Assembly: GCA_001701065.1 (NCBI GenBank)
Contig: DAAL01000172.1
Coordinates: 1-19,566 of the forward strand
Length of the DNA stretch: 19,566 bases
DNA from: Bacteroidales bacterium GP4
Lineage (GTDB): Bacteria > Bacteroidota > Bacteroidia > Bacteroidales > Muribaculaceae
Direction: 5' to 3'
Both the position numbers and the translations under genes were made by a program. Of this stretch, positions 7,901 to 14,214 are shown piece by piece. The notes below the pieces were generated by a model. The model saw only the letters and a list, made by a program, of their open reading frames with translations, did no database searches and had not been told where the DNA came from. How positions within the stretch are numbered: position 1 is the first letter of the stretch; each line of letters begins with the position of its first letter.

Positions 7901-8623
7901 AAGGACCACCTGAGTTTTGGCTTTATCGGCATAGAAGAAGTTGGCGGGCTTTATGTCACGGTGCAATATGCCGTGTTTCGCCAAAAAATCAATAGCTGAC
8001 GCCATCCTTACAGCAATTTCCGCCAAGGCTTTTTCATTTCCTTCCAGTACAACCCCGTCAAGTGAACCACCTTCGCAAAAATCCATTAACTCATAGTCGT
8101 TTTTTTCGCCCGGAAGGTTGGGATTGCTCCATTCTCCATGGCTTATGATATTGACAAGTAAGCCACTGCCACTAAGTTGACGTATTTTTTCAAGGACTTT
8201 GTGATTCGGACGATGGTCCGGGTCATAGTAATACATTTTCAGAGCATACTTCTTGCCGTTATTACTTACGGTAAAGATGACGGCTTCACCAGAGTTATCG
8301 GAAAGTATGCCTTCATTCTTATATTTGATGTTGTCCAGAATAAATTCCGAGGGCCAACCTCTGCTAACGACTGCTGAGGATTGGTTATTCATCCGGTCTC
8401 TGAATCCATTGCCTCCTCTTTGTTCAAATGGCTGTAATGCACCGGAATCATTTGCAGAAGATCGACGCGATGCTTTCCCGGTGGCATGGGCATCAGAATT
8501 GGTACGATTCGCTTTCCCAGTAGCGTGAGCATCTGCGCTCCTATCCGCCTTTCCCGTAGCATGGACATCGGTATCGAGACTACGATTTCTGCGAGCTCCT
8601 ATTGTTTTATCGTTGTCACTCAT
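4967..8623 (-). CDS. Membrane-anchored Ser/Thr protein kinase with helical and extracytoplasmic domains (1218 aa)
   Basis: Residues 1-60 look disordered: DKTIGARR (5-12), then three copies of a D-x-HATGKA-x-R repeat (19-53). A Hanks-type kinase domain spans about 95-358, with YALKM (K129), HRDIKPANF (221-229, catalytic D223), DFG (243-245) and YAAPE (266-270); the glycine-rich loop is poorly conserved. Residues 365-830 are a largely helical region I cannot assign. A charged stretch (about 825-850) precedes roughly five hydrophobic segments (853-957), a soluble stretch, another helix (about 1013-1034), and a C-terminal domain (about 1040-1160) predicted outside the membrane, ending in a Ser/Pro/Lys-rich tail. 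Catalytic residues are intact, so an active kinase is expected. It is far longer than PknB-type kinases and lacks PASTA repeats. It sits directly before the AAA+, FHA and PP2C genes. Confidence 0.93.
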   Translation of the reverse strand: MSDNDKTIGARRNRSLDTDVHATGKADRSADAHATGKANRTNSDAHATGKASRRSSANDSGALQPFEQRGGNGFRDRMNNQSSAVVSRGWPSEFILDNIKYKNEGILSDNSGEAVIFTVSNNGKKYALKMYYYDPDHRPNHKVLEKIRQLSGSGLLVNIISHGEWSNPNLPGEKNDYELMDFCEGGSLDGVVLEGNEKALAEIAVRMASAIDFLAKHGILHRDIKPANFFYADKAKTQVVLADFGISMECLQGGLVKIDEMRSPVYAAPEFYTNVPGEPAEVGVESDYFSLGVALLCLWMGKDKLTANESQLLRSKLNETLPIPKDMSSHTASLIKALTRLKMSDRATFNDIKRWVKGESLVQVDTAASNADFHIVFNSAKNQVANSPAQLAHLLLDDRTLGKKYVYSGKVTRWLEETGRNEIAVNVEDITERVYPSNQDAGLLAVAYMLDPAMDYEAPDGTHLSNPAEIAMHIYHNRGAMASEVIEKDTRLKVYLKVLKLEKALASLEQFLATDDFDDADENLKKYLSTFYFALLFNDLSFPLFQGDDIVFVESIDDVLDVFREEGDIRRSNKVLIRSQAFIQWLSYRDPALAGKVRMLHDMESNDPESLYYLSSSPYRIAYELDPKADIYFSTDEQDEDRTYTIPEIGIYLNGLMNSFVKGDQDTKEFMSVFDEMDESPLGHYLRARGENYMAFLSWNRFCMDTDNEDNLQKAGPYDMVIGAYKSVAGFLGRTPFYAFGEKIIENPEELKSIPPSDVAAAVGGKVRMMPNGNGTPVAWLDAWLTQFYQENPKLDLSPKFTYEKETAKYVEFIGTIAPDNYYWKRYEKAIKKVDKADAKLKKSEKSVKTKRTLFLILGGVPTLITLICSWFMNAPESNPISGHFFAAFFLCAICLLLSLKVMAGFGASILPALFGGLVCAGIAYAGFQWFPGILYFIGGALLIIGAIVAPVYLFEYHKIDTGGKVISANIFEYRQLDALYYAYHQETDTVDNAVTKYSAIQRDQDAATRDNISFVGWLWIPVAWMIFLLWFFATPQISGSSSWVADSSVGKVLSSQWIAGKWDAKYASGSTRIICNIDSIEDGKKIYGTMVIAGQSPVKAIGTVESSNDTIPHSFSFWPENGSPTKQCIDATYNSADKEMNGTYTDRKGIMHQITFISSPIQGDSKPSPQKSKPKTSVSKPSKHKNEQSAEQSPKQESDNLLEKEESPVSGLWEDTM

Positions 8624-8656
8624 GGTAAATTACGAAAATTATAATTGATAGGCGAC

Positions 8657-8830
8657 TCAGTCCATCACACTTTGTGTGTCCTTTTTATGGAATAGACCCA
8701 CAATCCATTTTATAATATAGAAAACTGCAATGAAGCCGATGAGAAGCACACAGAGAGCCATTCCGATTCCACGGAATGCGGTCGTGCCGGTGCCAAAGCC
8801 AGACCATAGCCAATTGATAAATGATTTCAT
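8657..8830 (-). CDS. Single-helix membrane microprotein (57 aa)
   Basis: A short open frame fills the gap between the zinc-ribbon gene (14 bp away) and the kinase gene (33 bp away). It runs from ATG at 8830 to TGA at 8657-8659. The product begins MKSFINWLWSGFGTG, has one strongly hydrophobic helix (about 22-47, with ALCVLLIGFIAVFYIIKWIV) and ends in a charged tail FHKKDTQSVMD. Tryptophans flank the start of the helix. Same-strand position, tight spacing and a clean hydrophobic profile support a real gene. I recognise no family. It could be a small subunit or regulator of the membrane kinase. Confidence 0.72.
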   Translation of the reverse strand: MKSFINWLWSGFGTGTTAFRGIGMALCVLLIGFIAVFYIIKWIVGLFHKKDTQSVMD

Positions 8831-8844
8831 TTTATATATATTAT

Positions 8845-9774
8845 TTATTCGATTATTAATCTTGATGTCATATTAAGTTCTTTCTTAAATTTTTCTACAT
8901 ATTCTTCTTGAGAAATATAGATCCACTTTCCGCCAAGCTGAGGCTCGGCACACTCAGAAGGCGTGCAATGATAAGCTCCACAATAATTACATATCCACAT
9001 CGTCGGCTGATAACCTGACAGGTCGTAGACATTCTCCACTGAAAGAATTTTTCTGGCGGAATAGTAATCCCGCTGCTGTTCGGGCGTAAAGTCAGGGGGA
9101 GGTGTCAATGCCGCAAGAGCCGTATTCATTTCTTCAGCTTTTTCACGATAGGCTTTCATAAGCTCTTCAAGAGTCATTGTTGTGTCTGAATACGTCACCC
9201 TTTCAGATTTATCCGTATCCAGGGATGTCGTTGCGACGGGTGTACATGCCCCGATAGAACCAAGTAATTCAGCATATTCATCCAACATCGCTTTATCGGA
9301 ATCTGATAACTGAGGTATATTGCTACCCTGGCTTGGCGCATTTTTTAATAATTCGATCTTTATATGAAGTTGTGCAAGTTCATCAGCTTTTGCGCGGAGA
9401 CATTTGAAAGCCGAATCGGAATTAGCTTCCATTATCGCTTGATGCGCCAACTTTGTGAGAGGGGCGTTACATTTACGACAGAAATTTCTTGCGTTCAGTG
9501 TACCACATTCGGGACAGATTATTCCATTTCGTGATTGACCGCAGTGACTGCAGAAATTAGCATTTTCTTTCATCGCTGAACCACAGAAGGAGCATCTGTC
9601 AGGAATCAGTGAGCGACCGCAGTGCGGGCAGATAGAATATGAAGCCTTTACTATATTCCTGCAATTAGGACATACAGTTTCTTCCGTCCTTGCCGCATGA
9701 GCTTTTGAACGCCATGACGTTCTTTGACGGGGTTCAGATTGGTCTGCCAGTATTTGAGTCTTGGGTTTAACCAT
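8845..9774 (-). CDS. Multi-zinc-ribbon cytoplasmic protein (309 aa)
   Basis: A basic N-terminal tail (with KTQIL at 5-9) precedes three zinc ribbons in tandem: C35/C38/C49/C52, C61/C64/C75/C78 and C87/C90/C99/C102. A helical, acidic middle region (about 105-225) follows, then a C-terminal segment with CNYCGAYHC (262-270) and C275 that could bind a fourth zinc. There is no signal peptide or membrane segment. Tandem ribbons of this type usually act as protein-interaction modules, and related single or double ribbons start the AAA+ and FHA proteins of the same operon. Its start codon shares one base with the stop of the preceding gene (TAATG), indicating coupling. The function is unknown; a scaffold for the kinase complex is inference. 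Confidence 0.85.
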   Translation of the reverse strand: MVKPKTQILADQSEPRQRTSWRSKAHAARTEETVCPNCRNIVKASYSICPHCGRSLIPDRCSFCGSAMKENANFCSHCGQSRNGIICPECGTLNARNFCRKCNAPLTKLAHQAIMEANSDSAFKCLRAKADELAQLHIKIELLKNAPSQGSNIPQLSDSDKAMLDEYAELLGSIGACTPVATTSLDTDKSERVTYSDTTMTLEELMKAYREKAEEMNTALAALTPPPDFTPEQQRDYYSARKILSVENVYDLSGYQPTMWICNYCGAYHCTPSECAEPQLGGKWIYISQEEYVEKFKKELNMTSRLIIE

Positions 9775-11006
9775 TACTTTGCAATATAAGTGTTCCCGTC
9801 ATCGCCTTTAATTGTTCCGTCAAGATTTTGCGTTCCGTAATGGGTGCGTCCATACTCATCTTTGAACCTGACACTTTTCCCCACTCCAAACAATACTCCT
9901 CCAATACCTGCAAGTGCTGTCATGGCAAGCAGTCCGAACAAAATGCCGGCAACAGCGACGAGCACCACAACCATTCCTAATATCATTACTGAAGCTGCTA
10001 TCCCCACTCCTCCGGTAATGTAAAACATGGGATATACTATCCCTTGCAAAATCCTTTTATTATAAAATTGATATGCAAGTCCACACAGAGCTGCTACAAC
10101 AAGGATTCCACCAATCATAACATAGGGTTTCAGGCTCAGGGTATTTCCTGAAAAAAAGTCTACCCAAATCAGTACCATCAAAGCTAAACCTAAAAGAATT
10201 GGCAGAAATGCAAGTTTATTAATCCATGAAGGTGTTTGAGAATCGTCATCGTCATCATCGTCCGTATTATTCTTTATCTCAAGTGTATCATCATTGAATT
10301 CGCTGAGAAAACTCTGTCGCCACATAAAATAGAAGAGCAACATTTGAATAGCAAGGACCACTGACATCACAATAAAATTCAGTATTGTATGCCCCCATCC
10401 CCCGACAACCGAAGGATATATGAACCACAGTACGTATTCGTGGAAGCATAGTAAATACATAATCTCAGCGGCAGAAGCCGCAACAAGTGACAGCCCCATT
10501 AAAATAAGACTTGGATAATACAATTTCTTGGGTCCCATCATCAAGACAAAAGAAACAACGCCGACAGCTATTGCCGCAAAAAGAATGTATATCCATGACA
10601 TATGGCTGAATGGTAAATTCATAGCCCATTCCATATATGGAACTAAATAACGTTCCTGAACGACTCGACTTTTAGGTGCGCTATCCTGAATAAATACAAG
10701 GTGGTCTGTCTCGGAGAGTTTAATCGGATATATTGACGATGTATATGCAAAGCCTCGTATCCCATTATATTCCAACGGGATAGAGTTGAAGCCTTGTTCT
10801 TCATGTTCTAAAAGATACGTATCGGTCTCGGATGTGGCATAAAGGGTATCTCCCTTAGCTATTGTCCGAATAGGTTTTTTGCCTCCCTGGTCACCATCAT
10901 AAAATTTTATTTCACTTATTGTTTTATAAGCGCGGTTTTCACATAATGCTGAAAACGGGGCAAGAAGCAGCAGAATTATTGTTATTATCTTTTTTATTGT
11001 AATCAT
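9774..11006 (-). CDS. Polytopic membrane protein with SH3-like extracytoplasmic domain (410 aa)
   Basis: I choose ATG 11006 because it opens a classic signal peptide (MITIKKIITIILLLLAPFSALC); an in-frame ATG at 11099 would prefix 31 residues that hide the signal. After it comes a beta-rich segment (about 30-95) resembling a bacterial SH3 domain, with the pattern GDTLYATSET...YNGIRGFAYTSSIYPI. A short linker leads to about eight membrane helices between 138 and 375. A cytoplasmic or periplasmic loop holds seven consecutive aspartates (249-255), and the hydrophilic C-terminal tail (378-410) is Gly/Asp-rich. No enzyme motif is visible. It is likely the surface-sensing or anchoring component of the operon, lying between the response regulator and the zinc-ribbon gene. 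The specific function is not known. Confidence 0.82.
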   Translation of the reverse strand: MITIKKIITIILLLLAPFSALCENRAYKTISEIKFYDGDQGGKKPIRTIAKGDTLYATSETDTYLLEHEEQGFNSIPLEYNGIRGFAYTSSIYPIKLSETDHLVFIQDSAPKSRVVQERYLVPYMEWAMNLPFSHMSWIYILFAAIAVGVVSFVLMMGPKKLYYPSLILMGLSLVAASAAEIMYLLCFHEYVLWFIYPSVVGGWGHTILNFIVMSVVLAIQMLLFYFMWRQSFLSEFNDDTLEIKNNTDDDDDDDSQTPSWINKLAFLPILLGLALMVLIWVDFFSGNTLSLKPYVMIGGILVVAALCGLAYQFYNKRILQGIVYPMFYITGGVGIAASVMILGMVVVLVAVAGILFGLLAMTALAGIGGVLFGVGKSVRFKDEYGRTHYGTQNLDGTIKGDDGNTYIAK

Positions 11007-11102
11007 ATAGTCAGATGTAAAAGTTGTTGTATCATATAGTTTGAAAGGAGCGGCAAAAGCCTGTTCCACATCAATGAATGATTGTGGATTAACGAGCAAA
11101 AA

Positions 11103-11759
11103 TCAGCGTATAATACCGCTTTTCTTTATATATCCCTTTTCGATAGCTTTTATAATCAGGTCTGCCACATTGACCGCTCCAAGTTTGTAGAATAGAGATT
11201 TACGATGGGCTTCCACCGTATTTTCCGTGACAAACATAGCGGCTGCTATTTCTCGCGAGGTTTTACCTTGCGAAATCTGATACAGCACTTCAAGCTCTCT
11301 TGTTGACGGATGTAGGCTGTTGTCTCCGGCTGCCTTCAGAGCTTTGTGTACCTCTTTACAATAATAGTTATTACCGTTAAGTATTTCCTCAATAGCTGTT
11401 ATAATCTCGCTGCCTTCACCCGATTTATAAATAATTGCATTAACTTCTCTCGCAAGCAACTTGCGGAGAGTCCATATTTCATCATGAACAGTACTCACGA
11501 TTATATGCGCGACAGGATTTCTGGCGCGAATCATCTCTATCAACACAAATCCATCAAGGTCCGGCAATTCAAGATCTATTATATAAAAATCGAATTCCGT
11601 TCCAGCATCCAGTTGAGTCACGAGAGCCATTGCCGTGCTGAACTTAGTGACGTTATTGGCATTACGGCTTGCAAGAATGGCTGCCATGCCTTCCCTGACA
11701 AGGTCGTGGTCGTCAACAATGGCTATTTTCATCTGCGACAGTATTGATTGGTCATCCAT
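11103..11759 (-). CDS. NarL/FixJ-family response regulator (218 aa)
   Basis: The N-terminal receiver domain carries the acidic pair D16/D17, the phosphoacceptor D62 in IIDLELPDLDG, T/S90 and K112. The C-terminal LuxR-type helix-turn-helix (about 150-212) contains LHPSTRELEVLYQISQGKTSREIA and FVTENTVEAHRKSLFYKLG. It should be a DNA-binding transcription factor activated by phosphorylation, with the histidine kinase encoded immediately upstream as partner. An internal ATG at codon 10 (MKIAIVDDH) is an alternative start; 11759 is kept because it lies about 27 nt downstream of the predicted transcription start. It opens the long signalling operon that ends with PP2C. Confidence 0.95.
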   Translation of the reverse strand: MDDQSILSQMKIAIVDDHDLVREGMAAILASRNANNVTKFSTAMALVTQLDAGTEFDFYIIDLELPDLDGFVLIEMIRARNPVAHIIVSTVHDEIWTLRKLLAREVNAIIYKSGEGSEIITAIEEILNGNNYYCKEVHKALKAAGDNSLHPSTRELEVLYQISQGKTSREIAAAMFVTENTVEAHRKSLFYKLGAVNVADLIIKAIEKGYIKKSGIIR

Positions 11760-11792
11760 AAGCGTTTGAAGAATTGCATATTATTCTATAGG

Positions 11793-11824
11793 CAAAGTTA
11801 CCCCACTTATGAATGCCCGTCAAT
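11793..11824 (-). promoter_or_regulatory. Promoter of the response-regulator/kinase operon
   Basis: Read on the minus strand, TAACTTTG (11793-11800) matches the -7 consensus exactly, and ATTG (11821-11824) sits 20 bp upstream as a one-mismatch -33 element (TTTG). The predicted start near 11786 gives a leader of about 27 nt. The -33 half overlaps the dyad at 11822-11841. Confidence 0.7.
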
Positions 11825-11841
11825 TACGGATTTCCGTAATT
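11822..11841. promoter_or_regulatory. 20-bp dyad over the -33 region, candidate regulator site
   Basis: AATTACGG and CCGTAATT form perfect 8-bp arms around a 4-bp spacer (ATTT). The dyad overlaps the -33 position of the operon promoter and lies 24 bp past the histidine kinase stop. LuxR-type regulators bind dyads of this size, so autoregulation by the adjacent response regulator is a reasonable inference. Alternatively it is a short hairpin ending the kinase transcript, but no T-run follows on that strand. Confidence 0.5.
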
Positions 11842-11864
11842 TTTCATTGTTTTAAACAGAAAGG

Positions 11865-13634
11865 TCAGAAAATCACAGTCAATTTGACCACTGTACCTAC
11901 CGGTTCGCGTGATTCTAATGAAATTGTTCCCCCGAGAGCATTTGCACGACGGCGAATAGAATCAAGACCGATTCCCTTTTTCCCCGAAGAAGCTTTCTTT
12001 TGGTAGTAACCATTATCAATAATCAACGCCTCCAATTTTTCTTTTGTCAAAGTAAGCTTTACCTCAACCCTATCAGCACCGGAATGCTTCACAGCATTTC
12101 CTACAGATTCCTGAACAATACGGTAAATCTCAAGGGCTGTGGCATCCTGCACTTCACTCCAGTCGGAATCTGAAGCCAATGAGTCGTAGGTGAAAACTAT
12201 TTTCCCATTATTGGCATCAGCTTGCTTGGATATAAAAAATCTCACAACCTCGTCCAATGAAGCGTAAGAGAACTCCGGAGGCATCAGTTCGTGGGATATG
12301 CGGCGCACTGACTCGCGACAAGTGTCAATCATCGATGCTGTGCTGTCGGCAGATTTTCCGGAATTTATGTTCATCTGAATTGCAAGAAGGTCATTGCATA
12401 CACCGTCATGCAGTTCACGAGCCATGCGCTGGCGTTCGCTTTCAAGCCCTTCAATATATTGGTGTGTCAGCTGCCGGTCAATGTCGGCGCGAATCCTGGC
12501 AAATTCCATTTCGCGCTGCATACGGCGACGTTTCTGCCGGGCGGCATAAATCACAAATATAACTGTTCCAATCAAAATAACAGCCATAGCGGCAAATAAC
12601 CACATCAAGGTATTTGCTCTCTTGGCTTCGCTTTGTGCAAGGGCAAGCTGAGTCTCTTTTGTCTCATATTTTATGGTCAAATCCCTTAAACTTTCATCTT
12701 TTTCCTGCGCCCATAGGCTATCTCTCATTTCATTGCTCTGTAAGATAGCCTTATAGGCGTTTTGATAGTCGCCAAGTTCAGCATAGCTCAAGTGTAAGTT
12801 ATTAAAACAGTCAAATTTCACAAACGGGAAATTGTCAATTCCTTCTAGTCCAAGTATTTTATCAAACCAAACAATCGCGCCTCGGTTATCCTTGTTCTTC
12901 AAACAGATAGAGCATTCAGCCTGATAATATGCCATTTTAGATGTCATAGAACTGATTTGCGGCATTAATGACAAACATTTCTGACGCCAAGAGTCAGTCT
13001 TCGCTTTGTCGCCGCTACGGTCAGATAATAACATTGTGTATGCCGCGGCACGAAACGCCGCATCGCTGCTACCGCTCTCTAATGAATTCTGATAAGCAAG
13101 ATCTTGATACTTCAACGCGCGATCGATATCTCCACAACCTGTAAGAACTGAACCTACGACACCATAGATAATACCTTTCAACTCCGGATCATTACTTTTT
13201 GCAATCCAATCACCTGCCAAAACTGCATTGCGTCCGGCGTCATCCTTATTCTGCATGTCAAGGTTAAGAACGGATAGATTGATATATAGTGAAGCTATTT
13301 CTTCGATAGCTTCCTGATCAGGATTTTCACGGAATTTGCCCGATGTAATAATTGACAAAGCTGTCTCGTATCTTTGTAGCGCCTCGTCGATACGTCCCAA
13401 CGAACGAAGAAATACCCCTTGGGCTGCATTCGTACCGACAATCTGTATCAGGTCACCACACTTTTCAGCCAGCAATATAGCTTGTTCTCCTACAATTGCC
13501 GCTGAATCCGTGCGACCGACGCTATGCAAACTATCTGCTGCTTCACGCAGGTGTGCAATCTCCGCTACATCATTAGAAGCGAATGACATTACGGAAGTAA
13601 AAACTATAATCAAAGATAGAATGACTGTTCTCAT
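11865..13634 (-). CDS. TPR-type membrane sensor histidine kinase, HisKA_3 family (589 aa)
   Basis: ATG 13634 opens a signal peptide (MRTVILSLIIVFTSVMSFAS) and lies 36 nt past the predicted transcription start; the in-frame ATG at 13748 lies upstream of that promoter and is rejected. The periplasmic part (about 20-340) is made of helical TPR-like repeats, followed by a transmembrane helix (343-364), a coiled-coil-like linker, the HisKA_3 dimerisation helix with the phosphoacceptor in MARELHDGVCNDLL (H409), and a HATPase_c domain with ESVGNAVKHS (N513), IDNG (539-542) and GKKGIGLDSI (551-560). These are the usual features of NarX-like sensors in Bacteroidetes, with no fused receiver. It should phosphorylate the response regulator encoded 105 bp downstream. 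The ligand is unknown. Confidence 0.94.
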   Translation of the reverse strand: MRTVILSLIIVFTSVMSFASNDVAEIAHLREAADSLHSVGRTDSAAIVGEQAILLAEKCGDLIQIVGTNAAQGVFLRSLGRIDEALQRYETALSIITSGKFRENPDQEAIEEIASLYINLSVLNLDMQNKDDAGRNAVLAGDWIAKSNDPELKGIIYGVVGSVLTGCGDIDRALKYQDLAYQNSLESGSSDAAFRAAAYTMLLSDRSGDKAKTDSWRQKCLSLMPQISSMTSKMAYYQAECSICLKNKDNRGAIVWFDKILGLEGIDNFPFVKFDCFNNLHLSYAELGDYQNAYKAILQSNEMRDSLWAQEKDESLRDLTIKYETKETQLALAQSEAKRANTLMWLFAAMAVILIGTVIFVIYAARQKRRRMQREMEFARIRADIDRQLTHQYIEGLESERQRMARELHDGVCNDLLAIQMNINSGKSADSTASMIDTCRESVRRISHELMPPEFSYASLDEVVRFFISKQADANNGKIVFTYDSLASDSDWSEVQDATALEIYRIVQESVGNAVKHSGADRVEVKLTLTKEKLEALIIDNGYYQKKASSGKKGIGLDSIRRRANALGGTISLESREPVGTVVKLTVIF

Positions 13635-13677
13635 AACTAAATTATATATCCATTTTAAGAAAAACCACAGTTTTTTG

Positions 13678-13685
13678 CAAAGATA
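13678..13685 (-). promoter_or_regulatory. -7 box of the histidine kinase gene
   Basis: On the minus strand this reads TATCTTTG, a perfect TAnnTTTG. No TTTG is found at the expected -33 spacing. It sets the transcription start near 13670 and thereby supports ATG 13634 over 13748. Confidence 0.5.
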
Positions 13686-13753
13686 CTGAATTAATGCGAT
13701 TTGTCGACTATTATCAACCCCAAAAACATGCTTAAAAATTATATGCAATTTCT

Positions 13754-13784
13754 TTTGAAAATTATATAAATTTCCATATATTTG
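13754..13784 (+). promoter_or_regulatory. Consensus promoter for the small plus-strand genes
   Basis: TTTG (13754-13757), a 19-bp spacer, then TATATTTG (13777-13784): both elements match the Bacteroidetes housekeeping consensus exactly. The transcription start should lie near 13791, leaving about 19 nt before the ATG at 13810. Confidence 0.75.
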
Positions 13785-13809
13785 TAAAAACCTCTAAAAA
13801 ATATCGGTT

Positions 13810-14049
13810 ATGACATTATGCCACTTCCATACTGACGGGACACTGTTCTGGATTCTGCTGCTTATAGCGGGTTTGCTGGCTCTAATCCGATATATTATTC
13901 CAATATTGATATACGTCGTGGGGTTTGCGATATGTCCTTGGATATTCCTGATTAATGCATTGATATTCGCACTTAAAGGGAAATGGAAAGAATTCAATGA
14001 ACACACCCATGACCCTGACGCAAAATTCTTCAAAAGAATATATTTCTGA
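13810..14049 (+). CDS. Small hydrophobic membrane protein (79 aa)
   Basis: The product has two hydrophobic stretches (about 12-26 and 29-55) separated by an Arg-containing turn, then a charged tail (KGKWKEFNEHTHDPDAKFFKRIYF). The consensus promoter ending 26 bp upstream makes translation likely. It is divergent from the histidine kinase gene. I recognise no family, and no catalytic motif is visible. The second small ORF overlaps its last 53 bp in another frame, and both are followed by one hairpin, so the two probably form one transcript. Confidence 0.68.
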   Translation: MTLCHFHTDGTLFWILLLIAGLLALIRYIIPILIYVVGFAICPWIFLINALIFALKGKWKEFNEHTHDPDAKFFKRIYF

Positions 14050-14212
14050 CGCAGTTTTATATGGACAGGCTTCAGCTCTATTCCGAAACTGTAGGGGTTC
14101 ATTTGCGCAGTCAAACCAGATAGCTCAGGGCAAAAAGAATGCACATGAAGCGAAATCCGTACTGACGGTCAACGTTGACAACGCCACTAAAATCGATGGC
14201 GGAACTCTGTAA
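13997..14212 (+). CDS. Small soluble protein overlapping the membrane protein gene (71 aa)
   Basis: An ORF starting inside the preceding gene in a different frame gives a hydrophilic product (starts MNTPMTLTQNSSKEYISDA, ends VNVDNATKIDGGTL). Support: same strand as a gene with a strong promoter, sensible amino-acid composition, and a stop only 2 bp before a strong hairpin. Against: no recognised family, no visible ribosome binding site, and a 53-bp overlap, which is long for bacteria. It may be an independent gene or the shifted continuation of the upstream frame. Confidence 0.5.
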   Translation: MNTPMTLTQNSSKEYISDAVLYGQASALFRNCRGSFAQSNQIAQGKKNAHEAKSVLTVNVDNATKIDGGTL

Positions 14213-14214
14213 TT

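Noticed and set aside
10240..10265. Microsatellite/CRISPR-like repeat of CATCGT units
   Set aside because: It encodes the seven-aspartate run of the membrane protein in frame; no spacers or repeat array.
11007..11099. N-terminal extension of the SH3-like membrane protein from ATG 11099
   Set aside because: It would bury the signal peptide that begins at 11006; kept only as an alternative because it lies 3 bp after the regulator stop.
11346..11747. 133-residue plus-strand ORF opposite the response regulator
   Set aside because: It is fully antisense to a clear NarL-family gene, with no motif or promoter.
1184..11759. Type VI secretion post-translational control locus (PpkA/Fha/PppA)
   Set aside because: The triad is similar, but no Tss structural gene, ClpV or Hcp/VgrG is present, and the ATPase is CbxX-type rather than ClpV.
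13635..13748. N-terminal extension of the histidine kinase from ATG 13748
   Set aside because: It would place 38 extra residues before a clear signal peptide and start upstream of the -7 box at 13678-13685.
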